DNA from: Sinomicrobium sp.
GTDB taxonomy: Bacteria > Bacteroidota > Bacteroidia > Flavobacteriales > Flavobacteriaceae
Direction of reading: 5' to 3'
NCBI GenBank assembly: GCA_029266035.1
Contig: JAJUFH010000012.1
Location: forward strand, 1 to 64,000
Length of the DNA: 64,000 nt
Under the pieces are notes generated by a model. It made no database searches. It saw only the letters and a program-made list of their open reading frames with translations, and was not told the origin of the DNA. Within the stretch, counting starts at the first letter, position 1, and each line of letters begins with the position of its first letter. Made by a program: the position numbers and the translations under genes. This document shows positions 7,848 through 17,171 of this stretch, one piece after another.

Positions 7848-8921
7848 ATGAAGAAAAAGACCCGCCCGGAGAGGAAGAGAAGACGGAATATAGGTTCGGT
7901 ACCCGGAACGATGACCTATACCGGAGTGCGCCCGCAAGAAGAGACCCGAATAGAACTTATCGATTACGATAGAGATCGCTGCACGCATAAGCTATTTGAT
8001 CGGGTAGATGAGGTGTTGTCTTTCTGTAAAGGCCCTGGAACAAGCTGGGTGAATGTCAGCGGATTGCAGAACGTAAAGGCCATAGAAACTTTGGGTAGGC
8101 AACTCAACTGGCATCCGCTGGTGCTCGAGGGTATAGTGGATATCTATCAACGCCCCAAGGTCGACGAGTTTGAAGATTACCTCTTTGTGGTGTTCAAAAT
8201 GTTGTACTATCAAGATGAAAAACTGATTATAGAGCACCTCAGTCTTGTGATGGGACAAGGCTATGTAATCACCTTTCAAGAAGAGCCACAACACGATGTT
8301 TTTGGCGATTTGCGTAAGCGGATTACAGAAAACAGAGGGCGAGTGAGAAGTGAAAAATCGGATTATCTGTTGTTTGTCTTGCTCGACGCCGTAGTAGATC
8401 ATTATTTTCTGGTTGCAGAAACACTGGGGGATAAATTAGAAGATATTGAAGATCAATTATTTGAAGATAGTGCCAAACAAGATTTGAGTAAGGATATTCT
8501 GGTGCTGAAAAAAGAAATACTGCGTATGAAGCGCTCCGTATTCCCGGTGAGAGAGATTGTCAGCCGCATAGAAAAAACGAATTCAGTGCTCATCGGATCA
8601 CAAGTCAAGAACTTCTATCGCGATCTCTACGATCACGCCATACAGGTGGTAGAATATATAGAGATGTATAGGGAAATGACCATGAGTTTGATGGAGATGT
8701 ATATGAGTACTATAAGCAATAGGATGAACAATGTGATGAGAGTACTCACCGTAATAGCCACCATTTTTATTCCCCTTACGTTTATCGTCGGAGTATACGG
8801 AATGAATTTTGACCATATGCCCGAACTGCACGGAAAGTACAATTACTTTGTCTTACTCGGACTAATGCTGCTGATTTTTATTGGGATGTTGATCTACTTT
8901 AGAAGGAAAAAATGGTTGTAA
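7848..8921 (+). CDS. corA: CorA-type magnesium/cobalt transporter
   Basis: CorA is a homopentameric inner-membrane channel for magnesium and cobalt. The 357-residue protein has a large cytosolic alpha/beta domain followed by two C-terminal membrane segments (about 297-316 and 333-352). The signature YGMN is at 317-320, immediately after the first membrane helix as expected. It begins 26 nt after hisIE and may share its transcript. The N-terminal stretch of about 15 residues is very basic. Confidence 0.93.
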   Translation: MKKKTRPERKRRRNIGSVPGTMTYTGVRPQEETRIELIDYDRDRCTHKLFDRVDEVLSFCKGPGTSWVNVSGLQNVKAIETLGRQLNWHPLVLEGIVDIYQRPKVDEFEDYLFVVFKMLYYQDEKLIIEHLSLVMGQGYVITFQEEPQHDVFGDLRKRITENRGRVRSEKSDYLLFVLLDAVVDHYFLVAETLGDKLEDIEDQLFEDSAKQDLSKDILVLKKEILRMKRSVFPVREIVSRIEKTNSVLIGSQVKNFYRDLYDHAIQVVEYIEMYREMTMSLMEMYMSTISNRMNNVMRVLTVIATIFIPLTFIVGVYGMNFDHMPELHGKYNYFVLLGLMLLIFIGMLIYFRRKKWL

Positions 8922-8929
8922 GCTAACGA

Positions 8930-9343
8930 CTATATACTGTATTCCACCTCTACTTCCAGCAGTTGTAGGCAATCTTTAATCGTCTCGATAACGGTGTTCA
9001 TCATCCTCTTGTTCAGGGCAGACGAATTCTGTATGTATTCCCTGTATTCCTCCACGGTAAACTGACCTATAATCATGCCCTTTAGCGAATTCCTAAATTT
9101 GATGTCTTTTTGAATAGCGTTTTCGATATAGTGTTGTTTCTTTTCGGTATTCAGGGTGTAGAATACGCCTTTGTGTTTGTTAGCATAATTTCTGAAAGCC
9201 TCTACTAAGAGTTCCCTTTGCAATTTAATTACAGGCCGAAGTGTAGCGTTTTGAAAGTGTTCGTCGCTACTCATGGTGTCGTAAACAAGTGCGTTTGGGA
9301 TTTCGGGACGGATGTGAAGTAAGCCTTTTGATCTGGTGTCCAT
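8930..9343 (-). CDS. Conserved flavobacterial protein of unknown function
   Basis: This is a 137-residue soluble protein with no signal peptide or membrane segment. It is mostly charged and probably helical (for example NAIQKDIKFRNSLKGMIIGQ). Homologues with this central motif are common in Flavobacteriaceae and are sometimes labelled glyoxalase, but I see no glyoxalase metal-binding residues in a recognisable arrangement, so that label is not used here. It converges on corA with an 8-nt gap. Confidence 0.75.
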   Translation of the reverse strand: MDTRSKGLLHIRPEIPNALVYDTMSSDEHFQNATLRPVIKLQRELLVEAFRNYANKHKGVFYTLNTEKKQHYIENAIQKDIKFRNSLKGMIIGQFTVEEYREYIQNSSALNKRMMNTVIETIKDCLQLLEVEVEYSI

Positions 9344-9552
9344 AATAGCAGTTTTACTAAAGGTACTTCTTATATAGATGCTCTGGCGAAATACAACTTA
9401 TAGTTGTTAACTATCTTATAAACACCCCGTTTTACGCAACCTATAGGGAATTTAACATCTTATAAGTACATATTGTGTGTGGCTTTATCTATTTTTGGAT
9501 GTCAATTGCCTATAAAATGTTGTTAGGGCATGAATTTTGTCGTATTCAACCT

Positions 9553-10239
9553 ATGAAAAAACTATTTTTTATACTTGTTTTGTTAGTGGTTGTGGGGCGT
9601 CTATCCGCTCAAGGTGATATTCCCATAAAAAGTATTCCCGTTCCGGCGGAGCGAACACCACTTCCCAAAAGCAATTCTAACGGAGAAGGAGGGGCTATTC
9701 TCAATGTGCCCGACATTATGGAATCTCCTATGCTAAATCCCTACCGGAAAAACACAAACTATTCTCTCGATCTCTCTGAGGATCAGAGCAATTTTATGCA
9801 AAAAGAACAATTTCTCAATCCGGGAGAGCGATATAATTCAAACCTAAACCGACAATTTAAAGATGTAGAAGGTGAAGATCGCAAAGGCAATTATACCACT
9901 ACTGGTTATCTCGGAGATTTTAAGACGAACTCTAAAATGATAGGTATTGCCTGTAGAGATCACGAGTATGTGGATGGCGATCGGGTGCGTATCTATCTCA
10001 ACGACAGTATAGTGGTGTATGATGTGATATTGGAATCCGCTTTTAAGGTTTTTAAAATACCACTGCAAACCGGCTTCAATACCATAGAATTTCAGGCTTT
10101 AAATCAGGGAAGCTCTGGTCCTAATACCGCCGAACTTCGGGTTTTTGGAGATGAAGGAGAGCTGCTTGCAGCCCAAGAATGGCTGCTGAATACTGGTGGA
10201 AAGGCCACCATGATAGTCGTTAAAGACGAAGAGGAGTAA
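9553..10239 (+). CDS. Secreted protein of unknown function
   Basis: Starting at the ATG at 9553 gives a 228-residue protein with a clean signal peptide (MKKLFFILVLLVVVGRLSAQ, then GD). The ORF opens further upstream at 9475, but the added residues would bury the signal peptide. The mature part contains a Pro/Asn-rich stretch and a C-terminal region of beta-strand character with motifs such as DGDRVRIYLNDSIVV, which suggests an all-beta exported domain. A -7 element TATTTTTG lies at 9490-9497. I do not recognise a family; the function is unknown. Confidence 0.75.
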   Translation: MKKLFFILVLLVVVGRLSAQGDIPIKSIPVPAERTPLPKSNSNGEGGAILNVPDIMESPMLNPYRKNTNYSLDLSEDQSNFMQKEQFLNPGERYNSNLNRQFKDVEGEDRKGNYTTTGYLGDFKTNSKMIGIACRDHEYVDGDRVRIYLNDSIVVYDVILESAFKVFKIPLQTGFNTIEFQALNQGSSGPNTAELRVFGDEGELLAAQEWLLNTGGKATMIVVKDEEE

Positions 10240-10314
10240 TCATAATACTTCACAATAACACAGCTTGTACAGTTTCCGTACTTTTCCATTGGTCTTTTGT
10301 TATATATTTGCTTT

Positions 10315-11316
10315 ATGGAATTGGAATTTTCTTTTGTAGTTCCGGTGTATAACAGGCCGGAGGAATTGACGGAGCTGCTGGATAGCATAAGTTGCTTAAA
10401 GTATGAAAGATCTTTTGAGGTCGTAGTAGTAGAAGACGGCTCTACAATAAGATCGGATGAGGTGGTGAAGCGGTATTCCGACAAGATGAATATTTCTTAC
10501 TTTTACAAGGATAATACCGGTCCCGGGGATTCCCGAAACTACGGCATGCGAAAAGCCAAGGGAAACTACTTTCTCATTCTGGATTCCGATTGTATTCTCC
10601 CTCCTAACTACCTTGGAGAGGTAGAGCGTGAATTAGAGGGCGATTTTGTACATTGTTTTGGAGGACCAGATACCGCTCATCCTTCTTTTTCGTCCTTGCA
10701 AAAAGCCATCAACTACGCTATGACTTCTACACTTACCACTGGAGGTATAAGAGGAAAAAAGAAAGCTGTCGGAAAATTTCAACCCAGAAGTTTTAATATG
10801 GGAATTTCTAAAGAGGCTTTTCTGCACACTGGAGGCTTTGGTAAAATACATCCTGGAGAGGATCCTGATCTCACCATCCGCCTTTGGGAAGCTGGTTATA
10901 ACACACGTTTTTTTGAAGCGGCTTACGTGTATCACAAAAGGCGTATATCCTGGAAAAAGTTTTACACTCAGGTATACAAATTTGGGATGACTAGGCCCAT
11001 TCTCAACCGTTGGCACCCTCAAACGGAAAAACCGGTGTATTGGCTTCCGTCGCTTTTTGTAATCGGATTGCTGTTTAGCTTGTCGGTATGTTTTTTGGGA
11101 CATCCGTTTTACCTTAAATTGTATCTCATATTTTTTGGGGTAATACTTTTTGATGCTTGGTACAGCAGTGGTAGAATAAAGATCGCTTTAATGTCGGTTT
11201 TTGCCGTGCTCGTACAATTTTTCGGATACGGTTACGGATTTATAAAAAGTACCTTTTATATCAAAATATTAAAGAGAGTACCAGAAAAAGTGTTTCCCAA
11301 ACTATTTTTTCAATAA
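10315..11316 (+). CDS. Family 2 glycosyltransferase with C-terminal membrane segments
   Basis: A GT-A fold glycosyltransferase of 333 residues. Visible features are the nucleotide-binding start FSFVVPVYNRPEE (5-17), the DSD metal motif at 90-92 and a GEDPDL catalytic-type motif at 181-186. Hydrophobic segments at about 244-263 and in the last 80 residues anchor it to the membrane. It probably adds a sugar to a lipid or surface polysaccharide; donor and acceptor are unknown. The chosen ATG at 10315 lies 4 nt after a TATATTTG element (10303-10310), so the transcript may be leaderless or nearly so. The stop codon is followed directly by the next gene. Confidence 0.85.
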   Translation: MELEFSFVVPVYNRPEELTELLDSISCLKYERSFEVVVVEDGSTIRSDEVVKRYSDKMNISYFYKDNTGPGDSRNYGMRKAKGNYFLILDSDCILPPNYLGEVERELEGDFVHCFGGPDTAHPSFSSLQKAINYAMTSTLTTGGIRGKKKAVGKFQPRSFNMGISKEAFLHTGGFGKIHPGEDPDLTIRLWEAGYNTRFFEAAYVYHKRRISWKKFYTQVYKFGMTRPILNRWHPQTEKPVYWLPSLFVIGLLFSLSVCFLGHPFYLKLYLIFFGVILFDAWYSSGRIKIALMSVFAVLVQFFGYGYGFIKSTFYIKILKRVPEKVFPKLFFQ

Positions 11317-11319
11317 TTG

Positions 11320-12309
11320 ATGAAAGAACGAGACAAGCCAAATAGATCGAAGATAAGAAGGAGTGGAAAGGCTTCGTTGTTTATGCTGTTTTTCTTTCTT
11401 TCCTCTGCCTTGTGGTTTCTTATCAAATTGCCTAACAAGTATACCACCTCGGTCACTTTTAGAGTGCATTATTCAGGGATTCCTAAAGACAAACTTCTTA
11501 TAAAACCTCAGAAAACCATTGAGGTCGACCTCAGCGCAAAAGGGTTTCGCTTATTAGGGCTTAAGTATTTTAGTCAAAGCCTGAATTTGGATCTCACTGG
11601 GGTTAAGCAAAATGGGACACGATATTATCTGCTCGATACGGATGTTCAAAGGCAATTGCGAACAAGTCTTCCTTCTGAAATAAACATCTTGCAAATGGAG
11701 AGAGACACACTGTTTTTAGACCTTGCGAGTAATATTACCAAAGATATACCGGTAGTACTCAAAGCACATTTGTCGTTTGCACGCGATTATAAGATACACG
11801 ACAGTCTAGTGTTGTCTCCTAAGCGCATAAAAGTATACGGCCCTGATATAGAGGTCGACAAGATAGATACACTTTATACTTCTGAGCTGGTGCTAAAGCA
11901 CATAGATTCTGATATCAAACGAAAAATTCCCATAGATATTCCCGTAGAATTTAGGCATTTGCGCTTTGAACATAAAAATGTACAACTCAGTGCCGGAGTG
12001 GCTCGTTTTTCTGAACGTAGGATAGTCGTTCCTATTACAGTAACTAACCTACCGGAAGATGTAGAGGTCAGGACCTTTCCTTCTGAAATTGAAATTCGCT
12101 GTGAGGGACCTCTCGAAGAGCTTTCAAAAATAAGTCCCTCCGATTTTGTCATTGCCGGAGATTACAACAATATACTGTCCGACAGTACTCGTTACCTCAC
12201 TTTAGACGTACTGCAAATGCCCAATGCTGTAAAGAGTGTCAATCTGTCGCAATGGGAGGTGGATATTTTAAAACAAGACAATACTTCGGGAAATACAGAA
12301 CAAGAATAA
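11320..12309 (+). CDS. YbbR-like domain protein
   Basis: A 329-residue protein with a basic N-terminus, one membrane helix at about 18-36 and an extracytoplasmic region rich in beta strands with repeated patterns such as KTIEVDLSAKG and SEIEIRCEGP, typical of YbbR repeats. YbbR/CdaR proteins in Firmicutes regulate a diadenylate cyclase; no cyclase is seen here, so that role is not claimed. It starts 3 nt after the glycosyltransferase stop and is followed by coaE, an arrangement common in flavobacteria. Confidence 0.8.
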   Translation: MKERDKPNRSKIRRSGKASLFMLFFFLSSALWFLIKLPNKYTTSVTFRVHYSGIPKDKLLIKPQKTIEVDLSAKGFRLLGLKYFSQSLNLDLTGVKQNGTRYYLLDTDVQRQLRTSLPSEINILQMERDTLFLDLASNITKDIPVVLKAHLSFARDYKIHDSLVLSPKRIKVYGPDIEVDKIDTLYTSELVLKHIDSDIKRKIPIDIPVEFRHLRFEHKNVQLSAGVARFSERRIVVPITVTNLPEDVEVRTFPSEIEIRCEGPLEELSKISPSDFVIAGDYNNILSDSTRYLTLDVLQMPNAVKSVNLSQWEVDILKQDNTSGNTEQE

Positions 12310-12343
12310 TGTTGTTTGAACCTTGTTGAAATAATACATAAAA

Positions 12344-12931
12344 ATGATTGTTATAGGATTGACAGGAGGAATAGGCAGTGGGAAATCTACGGTAGCTCGT
12401 ATGTTTTCAAAGCTTGGAGTACCGGTGTATATAGCCGATATCGAAGCGGCAAAATTAATGCGAACAGATCCGGCGATCAAATCGGCCATAGTGGCGTTGT
12501 TGGGAGAGAGTGCTTATACAGAGAATGGACCAGACAATGCCTATATTGCGAGTAAGGTTTTTACCGATAAGGAATTACTAGATGGCTTGAACGGTATTAT
12601 TCATCCGGCAGTAGGTGTGCATTTTAAGCAATGGTGTACACAGCAACACACCCACTATGTCGTGAAAGAAGCTGCCGTGCTCTTTGAAAGCGGTGGCGAC
12701 AGAGAATGCGATGCGGTGATACTGGTAACAGCCCCTGAAGAAACCAGAGTAAAACGAGTGATGCAACGCGATGGGGTGAGTAGGGAAAAGGTACTCCAAC
12801 GAATCGACAATCAGTGGAGTGAGGCGAGGAAAGAAGTACTTTCAGACTATGTGATTGTCAATACGGATCTCGAACAAACCGAGAGAGAGGTCGGAGTATT
12901 GCATAAGGTTTTGTCAAATCTTAAAGTATAA
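12344..12931 (+). CDS. coaE: Dephospho-CoA kinase
   Basis: CoaE phosphorylates the 3'-hydroxyl of dephospho-CoA, the last step of coenzyme A synthesis. The 195-residue protein has a P-loop GGIGSGKST at 8-16 and the usual VLFESG segment. The length is normal. It follows the YbbR gene by 34 nt. Confidence 0.95.
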   Translation: MIVIGLTGGIGSGKSTVARMFSKLGVPVYIADIEAAKLMRTDPAIKSAIVALLGESAYTENGPDNAYIASKVFTDKELLDGLNGIIHPAVGVHFKQWCTQQHTHYVVKEAAVLFESGGDRECDAVILVTAPEETRVKRVMQRDGVSREKVLQRIDNQWSEARKEVLSDYVIVNTDLEQTEREVGVLHKVLSNLKV

Positions 12932-13009
12932 CGTTAAATATTATTTATTTTTGTTAAGGTTTGGTTAAAGACCAGGTAAACTGTATATTTAACTTTTAAT
13001 TTTGCTTTG

Positions 13010-14578
13010 ATGAGCAAGAAATTATTCGTTCTGCTGGTAGCCTTGATGAGCTTGTCCTTGATCGGAATCATTTTTGTGCAGGGATATTGGATAAAAACTG
13101 CGGTAGATGATAAAGAGGAGCAGTTTTCTACAAGCGTTATGCAGATACTGAAGTCGGTTGCAGAGAAAATCGAAAAAAGAGAGATAGAAGATTATTCCAA
13201 CAGATACCTGCAACTCGTAGATAGCATAGGAGAGTTTAAGGAAGCAGAACTCCGGCAGATTTTGTTTACAGTCCGCAATGAGGAAAATAATGAGACCTTT
13301 ATTTATTCTCACGGTGTTTTAGAAGAGGATTACGGAATATCTTCTACGTTCTTTGATAGCGATTCAGATTCTATCCCCATTAAAAACTTTAATAGTAAGC
13401 GAACCATCATCGTAGAGAAAGAGATAGAGATAGATGGTAAAAAGTCATATACCCCTGCGGAAAGGATAGAAAAAATCGGTGGGATGTCGGCTATAGATAA
13501 AGCGCAGTTTGAAACCTATTTTCAGTTTTATGCCAAGCGAAAACCTATTAGCGAAAGAGTATCCGATCAGGAAATTCAACTGCTTTTACAGCGGGAGCTC
13601 TCTGCGGCAGAAATTGATCTCGATTTTGAATACGGGGTATATGGCAATGGATTAGCTACCAAGGTGAGATCGAGAGGATTTTCCTTGAGTAAGAGCACAA
13701 AGTACAGGGTGCCCATTTTTTTGGATGAAGAAGGAAAAACGGATTTCGAGCTGTTGGTGACATTCCCCCAAAAAAAGAAATTCGTCGTATCGAGTATTAT
13801 GGGAATGGCTGTGTTGTCTATTGTTTTTACGCTGATTATAATTATAGCCTATTCGGGAGCCATTCATCAACTGCTCCGTCAAAAGCAGATATCCGAAATT
13901 AAAACTGATTTTATCAACAATATGACGCATGAGTTTAAGACTCCGATCGCCACTATCAATCTCGCCTTGGACGCCATTCAAAACCCTAAGGTTCTCGAAA
14001 GTAGCGATAGGGTGAGTCAGTATCTGCAGATGATAAGGGATGAAAATAAGAGAATGCACGCTCAGGTAGAAAATGTATTGCGCATATCAAAATTGGAGAA
14101 AAACCAGTTAGAGATTGGCAAGGAAAATGTAGATATACACGATATAATAGAAGAAGCCATAGCACATATATCCCTAATGGTGGAAAATCGTGGAGGAAGT
14201 ATTAACACGGAATTTAAAGCCGGTAGAAGTGAAGTGTTGGCCAACGAATTCCACTTTACCAATGTGTTGGTCAACATAATGGACAACGCTATAAAATACT
14301 CTCCCGATGCGCCTCAAATCGATATAAGGACAGAAACCGTAAAAAACAATATAGTGATTAAGGTACAGGATCAGGGGATGGGGATGAGCAAGGCTGTACT
14401 CAAGAGGATATTTGAAAAATTTTACCGGGAGCATACCGGGAACATACACAATGTGAAAGGGCACGGTTTGGGATTAGCCTATGTAAAGAATATTGTAGAA
14501 GATCACCAAGGAGAGGTGTATGTAGAAAGTGAAAAAGATAAAGGAAGTACCTTTTTTATAAAGTTACCTTTAATATAA
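13010..14578 (+). CDS. Sensor histidine kinase
   Basis: A 522-residue two-component sensor. It has membrane helices at about 5-27 and 259-283 flanking a periplasmic sensor region of about 230 residues, then HisKA with the phosphorylated H307 (MTHEFKTPI), and an HATPase with N426 (N box), DQGMGM (454-459) and GHGLGL (484-489). No HAMP domain is visible between the second helix and HisKA. The ATG at 13010 was chosen over the TTG one codon earlier. A TAATTTTG element lies at 12997-13004 without a good -33 box. The response regulator follows 9 nt downstream. The signal is unknown; the architecture resembles RprX-type sensors of Bacteroidota. Confidence 0.9.
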   Translation: MSKKLFVLLVALMSLSLIGIIFVQGYWIKTAVDDKEEQFSTSVMQILKSVAEKIEKREIEDYSNRYLQLVDSIGEFKEAELRQILFTVRNEENNETFIYSHGVLEEDYGISSTFFDSDSDSIPIKNFNSKRTIIVEKEIEIDGKKSYTPAERIEKIGGMSAIDKAQFETYFQFYAKRKPISERVSDQEIQLLLQRELSAAEIDLDFEYGVYGNGLATKVRSRGFSLSKSTKYRVPIFLDEEGKTDFELLVTFPQKKKFVVSSIMGMAVLSIVFTLIIIIAYSGAIHQLLRQKQISEIKTDFINNMTHEFKTPIATINLALDAIQNPKVLESSDRVSQYLQMIRDENKRMHAQVENVLRISKLEKNQLEIGKENVDIHDIIEEAIAHISLMVENRGGSINTEFKAGRSEVLANEFHFTNVLVNIMDNAIKYSPDAPQIDIRTETVKNNIVIKVQDQGMGMSKAVLKRIFEKFYREHTGNIHNVKGHGLGLAYVKNIVEDHQGEVYVESEKDKGSTFFIKLPLI

Positions 14579-14587
14579 TTATGGATT

Positions 14588-15298
14588 ATGGAAGCAGTAA
14601 ATAAGAAGATCTTGCTGGTTGAAGACGATCCTAACTTTGGGATTGTTTTGAAAGATTATTTAGCGCTAAACAATTTTGATGTGGTTTTAGCAAAAAACGG
14701 AATGGAGGGGTTTGAAAAGTTTCGAAAGGAAAATTTTGATCTGTGCATTCTCGATGTCATGATGCCTTACAAAGACGGGTTTACCTTAGCTAAGGAGATA
14801 AGAGAAAAAAACAAGCATGTGCCGATTATTTTCCTCACTGCAAAAACCATGAAGGAAGATGTACTCAAAGGATATAAGGCAGGAGCAGACGACTATCTGA
14901 ACAAACCTTTTGATTCTGAGGTATTGCTCTTTAAGATAAAAGCTATTCTTCAACGCAAGGTAAACAGTAGTCCCGACAACAATCAGTTTGAATTTCAGAT
15001 TGGAAAATTTCATCTGAATTCCAAGCTGCGGTTTCTCACTTTTGAAAAAGAAGAACCCATTAAATTGTCGCCCAAGGAAAACGAATTGTTGCGCTTGTTG
15101 GCACTACACGAAAACGACTTGATGCCGAGAGAACTGGCACTGACTAAGATTTGGAGAGACGACAACTATTTTACTTCCAGAAGTATGGATGTGTATATCG
15201 CTAAACTGAGGAAGTACCTCAAGAGAGATGAAGAGGTTGAAATCCTAAACATTCACGGTGAGGGATTCCGATTGGTCATTAAAAGTAGAGCCGAATAG
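14588..15298 (+). CDS. OmpR-family response regulator
   Basis: A 236-residue regulator with a receiver domain (acidic D13-D14, phospho-acceptor D56 in LDVMMP, T84, K106) and a C-terminal winged helix ending in the typical VYIAKLRKYLK and HGEGFRLV stretches. It is encoded directly after the kinase and is certainly its partner. Targets are unknown. It resembles RprY-type regulators. Confidence 0.92.
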   Translation: MEAVNKKILLVEDDPNFGIVLKDYLALNNFDVVLAKNGMEGFEKFRKENFDLCILDVMMPYKDGFTLAKEIREKNKHVPIIFLTAKTMKEDVLKGYKAGADDYLNKPFDSEVLLFKIKAILQRKVNSSPDNNQFEFQIGKFHLNSKLRFLTFEKEEPIKLSPKENELLRLLALHENDLMPRELALTKIWRDDNYFTSRSMDVYIAKLRKYLKRDEEVEILNIHGEGFRLVIKSRAE

Positions 15299-15318
15299 TT
15301 GCATTATAGAAAGCAAAT

Positions 15319-16077
15319 TTAAGAAAGCCTGCCATTATTCGCAGGCTTTTTTTGTCGACATGCTTTCCACAGGGCGTCTTTTTCCGGTGGAGGAGCAATT
15401 AACACCATCTTTTCCTTTTTTACCGGATGGGTAAAGCGGAGTGAACGTGCGTGCAGGTGTATGCTACCATCTCGGTTGCTACGGCTGTAGCCGTATTTGA
15501 GATCTCCTTTTATAGGTGATCCTATAGCGGATAGTTGAGCGCGAATCTGATGATGTCTCCCAGTGTGTAGGTCTATCTCCAACAGAAAATAACGATCTAG
15601 TTTTTTGACAAGTCGATAGCTCAACGACGCTTTTTTTGCACCTTCTACCTGTTTTAGGTGTGCGTAAGAACGATTTTGAATTTGGTTGCGCTTCAACCAG
15701 TGTTCCAGTCTGCCTTCTGGCGGAGAAGGACACTGCTCAACAATAGTCCAATACGTTTTTTGAGCTTCTTTTTCAGCGAAGAGTTTGTTTAAGCGAGGGA
15801 GAGCCTTCGAGGTCTTTGCAAAGATGACAATACCACTTGTAGGACGGTCTAAACGATGTACCACTCCCAGGTATACATTGCCGGGTTTGTCGTATTTGTA
15901 CTTGATGTATTCTTTGACCACTTCACTGAGTGGTTGGTCTCCCGTTTTATCTCCTTGAACAATATCACCGGGCCTTTTGTTGACGGCGATGATGTGGTTG
16001 TCTTCGTAGAGAACGATAAGATTGTTCCTGTCTGAGCGTATACTCATAATCTCAGTTTGTCGTTCAACCGATTGCAA
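15319..16077 (-). CDS. RluA-family pseudouridine synthase
   Basis: A 252-residue RNA pseudouridine synthase with the HRLDRPTSG motif and catalytic D77. There is no N-terminal S4 domain, unlike RluC or RluD. The substrate uridine in rRNA or tRNA cannot be told from sequence. A second possible start lies at residue 11 (MSIRSD). It begins 6 nt after panB and is probably cotranscribed with it. Its last codons form part of a terminator hairpin. Confidence 0.88.
   Translation of the reverse strand: MQSVERQTEIMSIRSDRNNLIVLYEDNHIIAVNKRPGDIVQGDKTGDQPLSEVVKEYIKYKYDKPGNVYLGVVHRLDRPTSGIVIFAKTSKALPRLNKLFAEKEAQKTYWTIVEQCPSPPEGRLEHWLKRNQIQNRSYAHLKQVEGAKKASLSYRLVKKLDRYFLLEIDLHTGRHHQIRAQLSAIGSPIKGDLKYGYSRSNRDGSIHLHARSLRFTHPVKKEKMVLIAPPPEKDALWKACRQKKPANNGRLS
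15324..15353. terminator. Bidirectional terminator after the two-component operon
   Basis: AAAGCCTGC (15324-15332) pairs with GCAGGCTTT (15341-15349) around an 8-nt loop, followed by a T-run on the plus strand. On the minus strand it overlaps the last codons of the pseudouridine synthase gene, so the two convergent genes share it. Confidence 0.8.
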
Positions 16078-16083
16078 ACTTCC

Positions 16084-16902
16084 TTAATACTGTTCGTCGT
16101 CACTCGGAAAATCCCTGCTCTTTACATCGTCGACATACTGAGAAATGGCTTTGGTCATATCCTCGTAAAGGTTCATATAACGACGGAGAAAACGCGGATT
16201 AAATTCGTAGGTCATGCCCAGTAGATCGTGGAGTACCAAAACCTGTCCATCTACACCGTTTCCGGCACCGATACCAATAACAGGTATAGAGACACTTTCG
16301 GCTACTTTTCGAGCCAAATCAGCCGGAATTTTTTCAAGTACAATGGCAAAACATCCCATTTTTTCTAGCAGAATAGCATCTTCGACAAGTTTTTCGGCCT
16401 CCTCTTCTTCTTTGGCTCTTACGGTATAAGACCCGAATTTGTAGATAGATTGCGGTGTGAGTCCGAGATGTCCCATCACCGGTATTCCTGCGTGAAGTAT
16501 CTTTTTTACAGATTCCTTGATTTCTTTTCCCCCTTCAATTTTTACGCCGTGAGCACCGCTCTCTTTCATAATCCGTATGGCAGAGCGAAGCGCTTCTTTA
16601 GGATCCGACTGATAGCTTCCGAAGGGAAGGTCTACTACAACCAGCGCTCGTTTTACAGCCCTAATGACAGAAGAAGCGTGGTAAATCATCTGGTCGAGAG
16701 TTATGGGAAGGGTGGTTTCGTGCCCGGCCATAACATTGCTGGCAGAATCTCCCACTAGTATAACATCTATCCCTGCACCGTCTACTATATTGGCCATGGA
16801 ATAATCGTAAGCGGTGAGCATACTTATTTTCTCACCGTTTTCTTTCATTTCGGATAGCGACTTTACAGTCACTCTCTTGTATTCTTTTTTTGCAACCGAC
16901 AT
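16084..16902 (-). CDS. panB: Ketopantoate hydroxymethyltransferase
   Basis: PanB transfers a hydroxymethyl group from methylenetetrahydrofolate to 2-oxoisovalerate, the first step of pantothenate synthesis. The 272-residue length and the segments [34 protein letters not shown] and [17 protein letters not shown] are typical of the TIM-barrel family. It is the first gene of a two-gene unit with the pseudouridine synthase, and feeds coenzyme A synthesis along with coaE upstream. Confidence 0.95.
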   Translation of the reverse strand: MSVAKKEYKRVTVKSLSEMKENGEKISMLTAYDYSMANIVDGAGIDVILVGDSASNVMAGHETTLPITLDQMIYHASSVIRAVKRALVVVDLPFGSYQSDPKEALRSAIRIMKESGAHGVKIEGGKEIKESVKKILHAGIPVMGHLGLTPQSIYKFGSYTVRAKEEEEAEKLVEDAILLEKMGCFAIVLEKIPADLARKVAESVSIPVIGIGAGNGVDGQVLVLHDLLGMTYEFNPRFLRRYMNLYEDMTKAISQYVDDVKSRDFPSDDEQY

Positions 16903-17171
16903 GGTAATTTCGTTTGTGTTAGTATTAGGGACTTCCGATTAAGATGTTGTAAAAGTACTAAATTGTACGTACCCCACCAGCATAGACTTGAGGATTTCCC
17001 AGAATGCATATCCTCAAACCTCTCCCGAAAACTCGGTATTTTTTGATGTTTTGCCATTAAAGATTAGGTCTTTATTCGAAACAATCTTTACTTTACAGAA
17101 AATAATACCACAGCTTGGTTTTAAAAATACCCTCATATCTCAACGAATTTATAAACCTGTTGATCAGTACG

